A DNA stretch of 64,000 nt from Corynebacterium sp. TAE3-ERU16 (GTDB lineage: Bacteria > Actinomycetota > Actinomycetes > Mycobacteriales > Mycobacteriaceae). Below, piece by piece: positions 53,617 through 64,000 of this stretch; position 1 is the first letter of the stretch, and each line of letters begins with the position of its first letter. Made by a program: the position numbers and the translations under genes. A model generated the notes under the pieces. The model was not told where the DNA came from, did no database searches, and was given only the letters and a program-made list of their open reading frames with translations. Location of the stretch: contig NZ_JAHUTN010000002.1 of assembly GCF_019209935.1 (NCBI RefSeq), positions 186,001 through 250,000 on the forward strand, in the 5' to 3' direction.

Positions 53617-55860
53617 TCACTCCCGCCCGCGGAGGACGGCCCGGAACCGTTCCCGCAGACCGTCGGACCAGGTGTCGTGGTCCCTGTCGGCGCGGTCGGC
53701 ATCCGGGTCACCGCCCTCCGCGCGGAGCAGCTCCCTGACCCGCACGAATCCCGGGGACCCGACCAGCAGATGGGCGACGAACACAGCGATCCACACTCCC
53801 GCGAGCTGCGCCCCGTACAGCGTGGGGGCGGGGTCACCGCCCGCGATCTGCCGGTAGGCCACCAGGAAACCGGCGGCGACGGGAACCGTGATGAGCACGG
53901 CGGTGAACAGCTGACGACGCAGGTGCAGCACGAAACCACTGACCCCCGCGTCCCGGTCCGCCGCGTAGTCGGCACGGCGGCGTTCCCACATCCGGGCACC
54001 GGCGGTGAGCGTCAGCAGGTAGAACACGGAGAGGGCCACCGCGAACAGCAGCGCGGTCAGCAGGGCCGCCGTGGCCGAGGACCGCTGGACATCGGTGTAC
54101 ACACCGTCACGCGCGATGGGATAGACACGATCACCCGATTCCTGATCCCCCACCAGTCCGGTGAGGACAAACGCCGTCCCGATGAGTTCATCCGGGTCGC
54201 AGAGACACGTGACGGATTCGGCGAGTTCGCGCGTCCCCGGGAGCAGATCGGGGTCGAGAACCGAGAAGTCCCGCGGGGTGAGGGCCACGATGGGCCGGTT
54301 GTCCGGACGGTTCGGTGCACCGGTGCCGTCCAGCATCGACACCGCCGCAGGATCGTTCCCCTCCCGGATGACGGTGAGGCCATCGGTGACACCGGAACCG
54401 GTGACGGTCTCCGTGTCCCCCCACACCACGGCGACCCCCTGGCGGAGCTGGCCGGTGGCCGGGATCGACTCCGGCTGCCCGACGATGAGCAGGACCCTGT
54501 CATCGGCGACGGGGATCTGCGCGGTGAGACCCGGATTCTCCTCCATCTCCCCGGCGAGCACCAGCAGATCGGGGCGTACCTCGAACGCCTTCGAAATCTC
54601 CTCCATCCGGGCCTGGAATTCGGGATCCACGTCGGAAGTCCGCAGCACGCTGACGGGCCCGTCCGGTTCATTCGCCGCGACCCCCAGCTCCCGCATCTCC
54701 CCGCCACTGCGCGCTGTCGCGAAGGTGAGCGCCATACCGAGGACGAGACCACCGACGACACAGAGCACCGCCCATCCCGGAACAGATGCCAGGTCCCCGG
54801 GCAGACCGCGCCTCCGGCCCCCCACGGCTCTCCCCTTCCCGAGGTCGCCGAGGGAGATCTTCGCGGGGATGATCAGGACAGCCCCGATGATCACCGCCCA
54901 GATCACGGCGCACAACAGCAGAGACAGCAGCCCGACGGTGAACACCGTCCCGAAACCGACGAGCGTCGTCGCACTGAGCCTGACGAGGTACACCAGCCAC
55001 ACCGCGAGCACCCCGGCCCCGGCACCCGCGGCGAGCACGGAAGCGAACCGGATCAGCCCTGCCCTGCCGTCGACACGACGTAGCTGAGTCACACTGAGAG
55101 CGACGCCCACGGCGAGCAGGAGCAGCATCGTCGCGACACTGAACTTCCCGAACGTGGAACCGGCGAAGTCACTGCCGGAGCGGGGCAGCGCCACGGTCGT
55201 CTCCACATCATCGAGACCGGCCGACCGGAGAACATCCCCGACGGCGCCGGCGAGCTCGGGTGCCCCGTCACCGGCGAACAGCCACGTGTCCCGGGGGCCC
55301 GGGACCTCGAAGCCCTGCAGCGCCACGACCGGGGTCTTGCCCACCAGGGCACCGGCGGGGAATGTTCCCGTGATCGGGTAATCCAGAGGCGTGCTGAACA
55401 CCGTCTCATGGAGGAATCTCCGCTCCTGCGACGCCGACAACACCGGTGTGCGCGCCGACTCCCCCGGGGTCTCCGGCAGGGCGGTGGAGATCAGGGTGCG
55501 GTCCCTTCCCAGTTCCGCATCCAGCTCGTCCAGGCCCGCGACGTGGAAGCGACCGTCCGGATCGTGCACCGCGAACGCCCCGGTACCGCCGCTCGAGAAG
55601 GCCAGCACCGACATGCCCCGGGAATCCGCCAGATCGGCGATCTCCCGCTGCAGCTCCACCTGCTCCTCCGGATCGAGGTCGCCGGCACCGGCGGCCGTCG
55701 CCCGGAGCGTCGGCCCGGAATACCCCAGCCGCATCGCGGTGGCGATCGAGCCACCTTCGACCACCAGGAGCATGAAGATCATCACGACGACCGCGATCAG
55801 AGCACTGATCACACCGGGGAGGACGATACGTGCGGGATTCCTGTCCACGTTGACTGCCAC
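53617..55860 (-). CDS. Large FtsX-like polytopic membrane protein without ATPase partner
   Basis: A 747-residue protein with one membrane segment at the N terminus (VISALIAVVVMIFMLLVV), a large outside domain (about residues 50-245), four central hydrophobic segments, a further one (WAVLCVVGGLVLGMALTFAT), a second outside domain (about 395-590) and a C-terminal group of four. The two-lobed layout resembles FtsX/MacB permeases of ABC systems, but no ATPase gene is adjacent. It converges on the PspC gene 9 nt away. Substrate and partner unknown. Confidence 0.7.
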   Translation of the reverse strand: MAVNVDRNPARIVLPGVISALIAVVVMIFMLLVVEGGSIATAMRLGYSGPTLRATAAGAGDLDPEEQVELQREIADLADSRGMSVLAFSSGGTGAFAVHDPDGRFHVAGLDELDAELGRDRTLISTALPETPGESARTPVLSASQERRFLHETVFSTPLDYPITGTFPAGALVGKTPVVALQGFEVPGPRDTWLFAGDGAPELAGAVGDVLRSAGLDDVETTVALPRSGSDFAGSTFGKFSVATMLLLLAVGVALSVTQLRRVDGRAGLIRFASVLAAGAGAGVLAVWLVYLVRLSATTLVGFGTVFTVGLLSLLLCAVIWAVIIGAVLIIPAKISLGDLGKGRAVGGRRRGLPGDLASVPGWAVLCVVGGLVLGMALTFATARSGGEMRELGVAANEPDGPVSVLRTSDVDPEFQARMEEISKAFEVRPDLLVLAGEMEENPGLTAQIPVADDRVLLIVGQPESIPATGQLRQGVAVVWGDTETVTGSGVTDGLTVIREGNDPAAVSMLDGTGAPNRPDNRPIVALTPRDFSVLDPDLLPGTRELAESVTCLCDPDELIGTAFVLTGLVGDQESGDRVYPIARDGVYTDVQRSSATAALLTALLFAVALSVFYLLTLTAGARMWERRRADYAADRDAGVSGFVLHLRRQLFTAVLITVPVAAGFLVAYRQIAGGDPAPTLYGAQLAGVWIAVFVAHLLVGSPGFVRVRELLRAEGGDPDADRADRDHDTWSDGLRERFRAVLRGRE

Positions 55861-56157
55861 CTGTTCTTCGACGGGTACCGGCCCGGGCCATGACCGGCCA
55901 TCCGGCGCCCCGGGGCAGAGCTGACCACCCCGGAGGGCGGCTTTCCCCCACAGTAACCCAGACCGGATTCCTCCGTCCGCGGGGTCGTTCCGCGGTGCCC
56001 GGACCGGAAGCGGCGGATCCTGTACCTCCGGATGCGGTGCATGACCGGAATACGGCGGATCACCCGGTCAGCATCACCTACCGTGGGAACTGAGAGTTTC
56101 TCCGGGCGTTCCCGGGACCCCCACCGCACCGTACAGCCACCCGAATCGAGGAAAACC

Positions 56158-56619
56158 ATGTCACCCCAGCACAGATCCGGACCCGCACGTGTCGCGCGGA
56201 TCACGTCGCTGACTCTCGGAACCGTCCTGTCGCTGGGTCTGCTCACCGCCTGCGATGACCCGGACGAACCGGCCGGAGACGACACGGGCGGCCGGGTGAC
56301 GGTCACGGACAGCATCACGGAGGTCCGGACCGAGACAAGCACGGAGACCGAGACCGCCGCCGGGACGACGGGCACACAGACACCGGAACCGGCGCCAGCA
56401 CCTGAGCCGGGGGCAGCACCTGAGCCGGGGGCAGACACCCGGATGCAGGGCTTTCTCGCCCCCGCCCCCGCTCCCGCGCCGGCACCCGCCCGCCCCGCGT
56501 CCACGCACTTCTCGAACTGCCGGGAGGCCCGTGCGGCAGGTGCCGCGCCACTCTACGAGGGCAGCCCCGGGTACAGCCGGAAGCTCGACCGGGACGGCGA
56601 CGGCGTCGCCTGCGAGTGA
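56158..56619 (+). CDS. Lipoprotein with excalibur calcium-binding domain
   Basis: A 153-residue lipoprotein with lipobox LTAC (Cys near residue 32), a long Thr/Pro/Glu spacer with APAPAPAP repeats and a C-terminal excalibur domain (FSNCREARAAGAAPLYEG then LDRDGDGVACE, the DxDxDG loop that binds Ca). GAGGA precedes the ATG at 56158; an in-frame ATG at 56032 lacks support. It is an envelope protein of unknown role. Confidence 0.85.
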   Translation: MSPQHRSGPARVARITSLTLGTVLSLGLLTACDDPDEPAGDDTGGRVTVTDSITEVRTETSTETETAAGTTGTQTPEPAPAPEPGAAPEPGADTRMQGFLAPAPAPAPAPARPASTHFSNCREARAAGAAPLYEGSPGYSRKLDRDGDGVACE

Positions 56620-56638
56620 TCTCCGGCCGGAGACAGGA

Positions 56639-56671
56639 GGAAGGCCCCGCACAGGGTGTGCGGGGCCTTCC
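56639..56671. terminator. Bidirectional terminator between the excalibur gene and guaA
   Basis: Perfect 14-bp arms (GGAAGGCCCCGCAC and its complement) with a 5-nt loop. It lies just past both stop codons. Confidence 0.85.
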
Positions 56672-56691
56672 TCACGGAACGGGTGCGGAAT

Positions 56692-58278
56692 CTACTCCCA
56701 CTCGATCGTTCCCGGGGGCTTCGAGGTGCAGTCGAGCACGACGCGGTTGACGTCGGCGACCTCGTTGGTGATGCGCGTGGAGATGCGCTCCAGGACGTCG
56801 TAGGGGATGCGGGTCCAGTCGGCGGTCATCGCGTCCTCGGAGGACACGGGGCGCAGCACGACCGGATGCCCGTAGGTGCGTCCGTCACCCTGGACGCCGA
56901 CGGAACGGACGTCGGCGAGCAGCACCACGGGGCACTGCCAGATCTCCCCGTCCAGGCCCGCGGCGGTGAGCTCGGTACGGGCGATGAGGTCCGCGGCACG
57001 CAGCGTCTCCAGACGCTCGGCGGTGACCTCACCGATGATGCGGATACCCAGGCCCGGCCCCGGGAAGGGTTGGCGGCTGACGATCTCCTGCGGCAGGCCG
57101 AGCTGACGACCGACCGCACGGACCTCGTCCTTGAACAGCAGGCGGAGCGGCTCGACGAGCTCGAACTCGACGTCGTCGGGCAGGCCACCGACGTTGTGGT
57201 GGCTCTTGATGTTCGCGGTACCGGAGCCGCCACCGGACTCGACGACGTCCGGGTAGAGGGTGCCCTGCACCAGGAAGTCCACCGAGGATCCCTCGGGGGC
57301 GGACTCGAGGACACCGGCGACGGCGCGCTCGAAGGAACGGATGAACTCCGCGCCGATGGCCTTGCGCTTGGCCTCGGGATCGGTGACACCGGCCAGCTTC
57401 GACAGGAAGGCGTCCTGCTCGTGGACGGTGACCAGCTTCGCGCCGGTCGCGGCGACGAAGTCCCGCTCGACCTGTTCCCGCTCCCCCGCACGCAGCAGAC
57501 CGTGGTCCACGAACACGCACGTCAGCCGGTCACCGATGGCGCGCTGCACCAGGGCCGCGGCGACGGCGGAGTCGACGCCACCGGACAGCCCGCAGATCGC
57601 ACGCCCCTCGGGGCCGATCTGCGCGCGGACCGCCTCGACGAGCTCGTCGGCGATGTTCGCCGCGGTCCAGTTCTGCTCGATCCCGGCGATCTCGGTGAGG
57701 AACCGGGTCAGCACCTCCTGGCCGTGCGGGGAGTGCAGGACCTCGGGGTGGTACTGGACACCGGCCATGGACCGTTCCGCGCACTCGAAGGCTGCGACCG
57801 GTGCGCCCGCGGAGGACGCGGTGACGGTGAAACCCTCCGGTGCGGCGTGCACGGCGTCGCCGTGGCTCATCCACACCTTGTGGGTCGCCTCGAGGCCGTC
57901 GTGCAGGACGCCGCCGTTGACGTTGAGGTCGGTGCGCCCGTACTCGCGGTCCCCGGTGTTGGCCACGGTGCCCCCGAGGGCGTGGGTCATGGCCTGGAAG
58001 CCGTAGCAGATACCGAACACCGGGATCCCCAGGTCGAGCAGCTCGGGGCGCAGCTCCGGCGCGCCCTCCGCGTAGACCGAGGACGGTCCACCGGAGAGCA
58101 CCAGCGCGGCGGGGTTCTTGGCCCTGATCTCCTCGACGGTGGCGGTGTGCGGGACGACCTCGGAGTAGATCCGTGCCTCACGCACCCGACGGGCGATCAG
58201 CTGCGCGTACTGGGCGCCGAAATCGACGACGAGCACCGGGCGGTGATTCGTTGCGGTAGCTTGCTTTGAGTCAGTCAC
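56692..58278 (-). CDS. guaA: GMP synthase (glutamine-hydrolysing)
   Basis: A 528-residue cytosolic enzyme converting XMP to GMP with ATP and glutamine. The N-terminal amidotransferase has the nucleophile Cys in [10 protein letters not shown] and His/Glu in GVQYHPEV. The ATP-pyrophosphatase domain has the P-loop [14 protein letters not shown], and the C-terminal dimer domain ends KPPGTIEWE. The start is GTG at 58278. Downstream of guaB3, separated by a hairpin. Confidence 0.97.
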   Translation of the reverse strand: MTDSKQATATNHRPVLVVDFGAQYAQLIARRVREARIYSEVVPHTATVEEIRAKNPAALVLSGGPSSVYAEGAPELRPELLDLGIPVFGICYGFQAMTHALGGTVANTGDREYGRTDLNVNGGVLHDGLEATHKVWMSHGDAVHAAPEGFTVTASSAGAPVAAFECAERSMAGVQYHPEVLHSPHGQEVLTRFLTEIAGIEQNWTAANIADELVEAVRAQIGPEGRAICGLSGGVDSAVAAALVQRAIGDRLTCVFVDHGLLRAGEREQVERDFVAATGAKLVTVHEQDAFLSKLAGVTDPEAKRKAIGAEFIRSFERAVAGVLESAPEGSSVDFLVQGTLYPDVVESGGGSGTANIKSHHNVGGLPDDVEFELVEPLRLLFKDEVRAVGRQLGLPQEIVSRQPFPGPGLGIRIIGEVTAERLETLRAADLIARTELTAAGLDGEIWQCPVVLLADVRSVGVQGDGRTYGHPVVLRPVSSEDAMTADWTRIPYDVLERISTRITNEVADVNRVVLDCTSKPPGTIEWE

Positions 58279-58310
58279 GGGACGTACTTTACCGCACCCA
58301 CCGACCCGTA

Positions 58311-58341
58311 CCGTGCCCGGAACAGACCATTCCGGGCACGG
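58311..58341 (-). terminator. Hairpin between guaB3 and guaA
   Basis: Perfect 12-bp arms (CCGTGCCCGGAA and its complement) with a 7-nt loop, 13 nt after the guaB3 stop. Confidence 0.7.
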
Positions 58342-58354
58342 GGAATCACGGAGT

Positions 58355-59563
58355 TCAGAAACCGAAGCCGGCGGAGACGCTGAGCTGCACCCGCTGGAAG
58401 CTCTTCAGGTCGGTGTAGCCGCACTTGGCCATCGCCCGGCGCAGTCCACCGACGTAGTTGAGCATGCCGTGCGGATCGGTGGACGGACCGTGGAGCACGG
58501 TCTCCAGTGTGGGGGCGTTCTCCGTGGTGTCGGTGCTGTCGAAGTCATTCCCGTTCAGCTCCGCGGCGAGCGTGGCATCCACCCAGGATGGCTCGACGAT
58601 GCCCCGGGGGAACCGCGGGTGCGCCGCGGAATGGGGCCAGTAGCAGCCCTTCGCAGCGGCCTCGCGCGCCTTCGCCAGCGGATGCCCGAGGATGACGCCG
58701 TCCGCACCGCAGGCGATGGCGGTCGCCGCGTCCCCGGAGGTCTCGATCTCCCCGTCGGCGATGATGTGCACGTAGCGGCCACCCGTCTCATCCAGGTAGT
58801 CGCGGCGGGCCGCGGCGGCGTCGGCGATGGCCGTGGCCATCGGACAACCGATGCCCAGTGCCACGTCGTTGGTGCTCGCGCCGCCGCCGACGATGACACC
58901 GGCCGCGCCGGTCCGCATGAGGTGCAGCGCGGTGGTGTAGTCCGCGACACCGCCGGCGATGACGGGTACGTCGAGGGAGCCGATGAATTCCTTGAGGTTC
59001 AGCGGTTCCCCACCGGTGGCCACGTGCTCGGCGGAGATCATCGTGCCCTGGATGAACAGCAGCTCGGCACCCGCCTTGATCACGACGGGGGCGAGTTCCC
59101 GGGCGTGCTGCGGGGTGACCCGGACGGCGACGGTGGTGCCGGAGGCGCGGACCTCGGCGATACGGGCGGTGAGCAGATCCTCGTCGATGGGCGCGGCGTG
59201 CAGTTCCTGCAGGACACGGGTCGCCTCGGAACCGTAGAACTCGGGACCCGACATCTCGGCGTTGACGGCCTCGCGGACGCGCTCGACGGCACCCTCGAGG
59301 TCGGTCTGCCGGCCCCAGAGCCCCTCGGCGTTGATGACGCCGAGGCCGCCCTGGCGGCCCATCTCGATGATGAACTCCGGGGTGGCCAGGGCATCGGTCG
59401 GGTGGGAGATGAACGGGTTGTCGAAGGTGTAGGCGTCGATGTGCCAGCTGGTGTCGACGTCCTTCGAGGACCGGGTGCGCCGGGAGGGGATGATCTGGAT
59501 GTCCGACAGCCGGTAGCTGCGGCGGGCCTCGCGCCCGATTCCGATTTCGACGATGTCACGCAT
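58355..59563 (-). CDS. guaB3: IMP dehydrogenase family protein GuaB3
   Basis: A 402-residue (beta/alpha)8 protein of the IMPDH/GMP reductase family. It starts [20 protein letters not shown] and lacks the CBS pair and the active-site Cys loop of GuaB2. Its place between guaB2 and guaA is conserved in mycobacteria and corynebacteria. The exact reaction is debated; GMP reductase activity has been proposed for some relatives. Starts 52 nt after the guaB2 stop. Confidence 0.92.
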   Translation of the reverse strand: MRDIVEIGIGREARRSYRLSDIQIIPSRRTRSSKDVDTSWHIDAYTFDNPFISHPTDALATPEFIIEMGRQGGLGVINAEGLWGRQTDLEGAVERVREAVNAEMSGPEFYGSEATRVLQELHAAPIDEDLLTARIAEVRASGTTVAVRVTPQHARELAPVVIKAGAELLFIQGTMISAEHVATGGEPLNLKEFIGSLDVPVIAGGVADYTTALHLMRTGAAGVIVGGGASTNDVALGIGCPMATAIADAAAARRDYLDETGGRYVHIIADGEIETSGDAATAIACGADGVILGHPLAKAREAAAKGCYWPHSAAHPRFPRGIVEPSWVDATLAAELNGNDFDSTDTTENAPTLETVLHGPSTDPHGMLNYVGGLRRAMAKCGYTDLKSFQRVQLSVSAGFGF

Positions 59564-59615
59564 GGTGGTGGTGCTCCTTGGGTGGTGTGCCCGGCCGGAG
59601 CCGGGCGGCCGGGGT

Positions 59616-61148
<1,533 letters not shown>

Positions 61149-61383
61149 TCATCCTTTTCTCGGGTGGTGGGACTGAATCGGCACGGGGTTCCCCTCCCCG
61201 GAACGACGCCCGGAACCTGTTCTCACGGACAGCTCCGGAAAACAGGCACGCACCGAGTCGGTTCGGAGAGGTGCCATGACATACAACAGTAGCGCGCAGG
61301 GTGGTCACGGGGGTCACCGACCGCAGGTTCGTTTCGCCTGTCTTTGGTTGCCGTTTACGGGCCGCACCCTTAGGGTGGCCTGT

Positions 61384-61755
61384 GTGAACTTTGATTCTAT
61401 GATGCCTCCGGACCCCTTCGCGGGCGACCCGAATGATCCCGCATCGTTCCTCGAGGCGGACGAACCGTTGCCGCCACTCAGCGATGAGGACCGGGAACGT
61501 GTCCGGGAGGACCTCGAGCTCGTCGGGGAATTCCGGCGCGCACTGGAACCCCGGGGGGTTCTCGGGGTGTTCTTCATGTGCGAGGACTGCGACGAACAGC
61601 ACTACTACGACTGGGACATCATGGCCGCGAACATGCGCGCCACCCTCGCGGGGGAGCTGTCCCCGGTGCATGAACCGTCCGTCCGCCCCGATCCCTCGGC
61701 CTACGTGCCCTGGGACTACTGCCTCGGATTCCTCGACGGGATGGAGGCGCGGTAG
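61384..61755 (+). CDS. DUF5319-type conserved protein
   Basis: A 123-residue acidic cytosolic protein. It contains FFMCEDCDEQHYYDWDIMAANM, whose CxxC could bind a metal, and the C-terminal PSAYVPWDYCLGFLDG. The start at GTG 61384 gives the N terminus VNFDSMMPPDPFAGDPNDPA found in relatives; the in-frame ATG at 61276 only adds non-conserved residues. It lies between guaB2 and rsdA, as in C. glutamicum. Function unknown. Confidence 0.82.
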   Translation: MNFDSMMPPDPFAGDPNDPASFLEADEPLPPLSDEDRERVREDLELVGEFRRALEPRGVLGVFFMCEDCDEQHYYDWDIMAANMRATLAGELSPVHEPSVRPDPSAYVPWDYCLGFLDGMEAR

Positions 61756-61803
61756 CCGGCACCGACACGGCAACCTCGTTTCTCGCTGACCCGGGACACG
61801 GGA

Positions 61804-61838
61804 AAACCCCGGATCCTCCAGACAGGATTCCGGGGTTT
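61804..61838. terminator. Bidirectional terminator between the DUF5319 gene and rsdA
   Basis: AAACCCCGGATCCT pairs with AGGATTCCGGGGTTT (one bulged T) around a short loop, between convergent genes. Confidence 0.75.
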
Positions 61839-61858
61839 CGTCGTCCGCGCGGGGCAGC

Positions 61859-62800
61859 TCACCGACCGGGGAACGGATCCGTTCCGGTCGTGGGCGTCCC
61901 GGTCGGTACGGGGTCCACTACTTCGCCGACGTTGTCGGCCGTCGCTCCGTGACCACCGTCCGGTGACGGTGGTCGGGTGGTGTCGTCGACACCGTCCGGC
62001 ACCGGCAGCGGATAGGTTGACGGGGGTATCCCGGACGGCGGGGAGGGTATTCCGGGAACGGCGCCCGGGAGGGTGCTGTCCGGCGGCGACGCGGGCCCCT
62101 CGACGGAGGCGGTGACGGTGACCGTCGCGGGTTCCGGCGGCGTCTGCTGTTCAGGTGTGACAGTGACCGTCACGGTCTGGGGGACGGCCGTGTGCCTGGT
62201 GGGGTCCGCCTTGGCGGCGTTGCGCGTGTTGATCTCCTTCGCCATGACCCTGGCCTGTTCCAGCAGTTCCAGGGCTCCGGCGACATCACCGTTGGCGTTG
62301 CGGTTGTCCGCCTCCTCCAGCGTGCTCGCGAGCTCCACGACGGAGGCGTGGTCACCGAACATGGCGGTGTTGACGCCCCAGAGCGCGCTACCGGGTTCCG
62401 CGTTGTACACGGCGGTGCCACCGCCGGCGATGACGAGAGTCGCGGCCGCCGCACCGATCAGTCCGTGGACGAAACCGGGGACCGCCCGGCGACGACCGGC
62501 GAGACTGACCACCCGCGCGCCGCCACCGGTGGCGGTCTTCTCCGCAGCGGACCCGGTGACGGGAGCGAACCGCGTCGTCACAGGTGACTCATCCACCAGA
62601 CCCGGCTGATCGAGCGAGGGAGCCGGCGGCATCGGGGCGTCGACCTCCGCCTTGAGGCCGAGCAGCAGCCCGGCAAGTTCATCGTTTCCCCCGGAGGGGT
62701 CGACACCGTGGGCGAGGTCGTTCAGGAAGGCGTCGGTGCGGAACAGGTTGTCATCCTGTCCTGCCCCCACGCCCGCGTCCTCGGGTCGGCGGTCACTCAT
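61859..62800 (-). CDS. rsdA: Anti-sigma-D factor
   Basis: A 313-residue single-pass membrane protein. An N-terminal cytosolic segment (DNLFRTDAFLNDLAHGVDP) is the sigma-D-binding part in relatives. A membrane segment lies near residues 108-128 (VHGLIGAAAATLVIAGGGTA), and a Pro/Thr-rich extracytoplasmic C terminus follows. It overlaps sigD by 4 nt. RsdA holds SigD inactive until it is degraded in response to a signal. Confidence 0.9.
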   Translation of the reverse strand: MSDRRPEDAGVGAGQDDNLFRTDAFLNDLAHGVDPSGGNDELAGLLLGLKAEVDAPMPPAPSLDQPGLVDESPVTTRFAPVTGSAAEKTATGGGARVVSLAGRRRAVPGFVHGLIGAAAATLVIAGGGTAVYNAEPGSALWGVNTAMFGDHASVVELASTLEEADNRNANGDVAGALELLEQARVMAKEINTRNAAKADPTRHTAVPQTVTVTVTPEQQTPPEPATVTVTASVEGPASPPDSTLPGAVPGIPSPPSGIPPSTYPLPVPDGVDDTTRPPSPDGGHGATADNVGEVVDPVPTGTPTTGTDPFPGR

Positions 62801-63366
62801 GCCTGGCGCTCCTGCTCATTCAGCTTCTTCCGCAATGCCGCGAGCGCCCTGTGCTGGGCAACTCTGACTGCTCCTGGGGTACTCCCCACGATTCGCGCGG
62901 TTTCCTCCGCGGACAGGCCCACGAACACCCGGAGGGTGACGATTTCGCGAGCCTTGTCACTCAATGAATCGAGAAGTGCGCGCACTCTGTTACTACCGTC
63001 GTTGACCAGCGCGTAGTCTTCCGGTGTGTCTCCCTCCCGAATGTAATCGGGAACTTCATCGGTGGGATTCGACAGGTCCCTCGACAGTGACCGGTGCGCA
63101 TCGGCGACCTTGTTGGAGGCGATCCCGTAGACGAACGCCATGAATGGGCGGCCCCGGTCGACGTAGTTGGCGACGGCCGTCGTGACCGCGAGACAGGTCT
63201 CCTGGGCGACGTCCTCGGGCGTGGGGTGCCGCCCGCCCCCGATCCGCGCGCGGGCGTACCGCAGCACCATCGGGTGCACGATCTCCATGATCCGCTGGAG
63301 CGCGGACCGGTCACCGCCGGCCGCCAACGGCACGAGTGCCGCCAGTTCGCGCTCTGAATCATTCAC
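62797..63366 (-). CDS. sigD: ECF RNA polymerase sigma factor SigD
   Basis: A 189-residue ECF sigma factor with region 2 (FMAFVYGIASNKVADAHR) and region 4 (VGLSAEETARIVGSTPGAVR). In C. glutamicum SigD controls mycomembrane and cell-wall genes; its neighbours here (rsdA, DUF5319, guaB2) confirm the assignment. GATCATT-like sequence lies before the start but no strong ribosome site is seen. Confidence 0.93.
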   Translation of the reverse strand: MNDSERELAALVPLAAGGDRSALQRIMEIVHPMVLRYARARIGGGRHPTPEDVAQETCLAVTTAVANYVDRGRPFMAFVYGIASNKVADAHRSLSRDLSNPTDEVPDYIREGDTPEDYALVNDGSNRVRALLDSLSDKAREIVTLRVFVGLSAEETARIVGSTPGAVRVAQHRALAALRKKLNEQERQA

Positions 63367-63718
63367 GCTGTGGACCTCTGCATGTTCCGACTTTCCTGGT
63401 CACATTCACCCGGGATCTCCATCTGCGGCATGGTGCCGGAGGGTGGAGCCACGGGCTCACTGCCTCGACAGTCTAGTTGACGCACCCGACGGGTGAGGCC
63501 CGACACAGACCACGGTCGGCACAGGGTCCCGCCCCATACCGGTTCAACCGGCCCCGATACGCCACCACCGGCCAGTGATCGGGCCCCTCCGTCACAGGTG
63601 TTCCCGATCTCCTGCCCCCCTGCCGCACCCCTACAGGTCACCCCACCGGCCTCTCCCACCGACCATGGGGTCGTCCCCGGGGAAAACACCTGGAGATCCC
63701 TTCGGACCGCCGGGTCTC
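63367..63718. other. Region upstream of sigD without a gene
   Basis: 352 nt of non-coding sequence between the YbjN-domain gene and sigD. A minus-strand frame of 108 codons here has no family features. It must carry the sigD promoter, but I cannot point to one with confidence. Confidence 0.4.
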
Positions 63719-64000
63719 CTATCCGGTGGTGAGTTCGAACTCCGTGCAGAATCTGTCGATGGCGGGCAGCACACCCCTGAGCATCAGATCGAGCTGCTTG
63801 TCCAGCTGCGCGTCCGTGAGACCGGCCTTGATGAAAATCCCGCCCTCGGCCTTGATGTGGATTCCGTCGGCGTCACGTTTCTTCAGTGCGGTGATGAGGT
63901 GGTTCCCGGCGTTGAATGCCGTCGTCCAACCGAGAACATCATCCTCCCGGTCGACGGGCAGGCGGGGGCGCATCTCGGCGCTGACGACGGCGAAGGCGTC
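63719..64000 (-). CDS. YbjN-domain protein (partial, start beyond right edge)
   Basis: At least 94 residues of an open minus-strand frame that continues past the window edge. VLGWTTAFNAGNHLITALKK and the following beta strands resemble the YbjN family of small cytosolic proteins (about 150 residues) related to type III secretion chaperones. Its role in actinobacteria is not established. Same strand as sigD. Confidence 0.55.
   Translation of the reverse strand, partial: DAFAVVSAEMRPRLPVDREDDVLGWTTAFNAGNHLITALKKRDADGIHIKAEGGIFIKAGLTDAQLDKQLDLMLRGVLPAIDRFCTEFELTTG

Noticed and set aside
56656..58269. 537-codon plus-strand open frame
   Set aside because: Antisense to guaA, which is certain.

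Overview
The window looks like chromosomal DNA of a high-GC actinobacterium, almost certainly a Corynebacterium. The reasons are HtaA-domain haem-uptake proteins next to hmuTUV, a mntABCD-mntR operon, the metX-DUF3017-folD-spoU order, a sigD-rsdA-DUF5319-guaB2-guaB3-guaA block, and DtxR-, MntR-, McbR- and LexA-type operator sequences. The species cannot be fixed from the sequence. I see no rRNA, tRNA, CRISPR array, insertion sequence or prophage.

Layout. 1-8764 (minus): a four-gene operon with a three-TM protein, a secreted and membrane-anchored von Willebrand A (vWA) protein, a 1205-residue tubulin-like protein, and an unrecognised gene that runs off the left edge and overlaps the tubulin-like stop codon. 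This is the best candidate for an undescribed system. 9.5-12.1 kb: a PiT phosphate transporter and a divergent surface-anchored protein. 12.3-25.9 kb: metY, then a haem-acquisition island (htaA-hmuTUV-htaB-htaC, minus) that separates metY from metX, followed by metX, DUF3017, folD and a tRNA methyltransferase. 25.9-30.6 kb: a manganese ABC importer with its DtxR-family regulator MntR. 30.8-36.0 kb: two PH-domain membrane proteins and the error-prone polymerase DnaE2. 36.2-39.0 kb: the methionine importer metQNI.

39.1-46.8 kb (minus): a Pel-like polysaccharide region with a PelF-type glycosyltransferase, a PelG-type exporter, a glycoside-hydrolase-like protein, a second PelF-type glycosyltransferase and a sucrase/ferredoxin-like protein, arranged in two coupled transcription units. 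47.0-50.1 kb: an AMIN-like lipoprotein and the imuA'-imuB translesion accessory pair with an SOS box. 50.2-55.9 kb: a PspC-type two-component system, a divergent PspC protein separated from it by a perfect 18-bp inverted repeat, and a large orphan FtsX-like membrane protein. 56.2-64.0 kb: an excalibur-domain lipoprotein, guaA, guaB3, guaB2, a DUF5319 protein, rsdA, sigD and a partial YbjN-domain gene.

How they work together. Methionine synthesis (metY, metX) and uptake (metQNI) share the 10-mer TAGACAGAGC upstream, which suggests one regulator (McbR-like). Haem uptake is under an apparent DtxR box and Mn uptake under an apparent MntR box. DnaE2 and ImuA'/ImuB should form the mutasome. GuaB2 and GuaA are the two committed steps of GMP synthesis.

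Functions were assigned by reading translated sequence and motifs without database searches, so family names for less familiar proteins are judgements.
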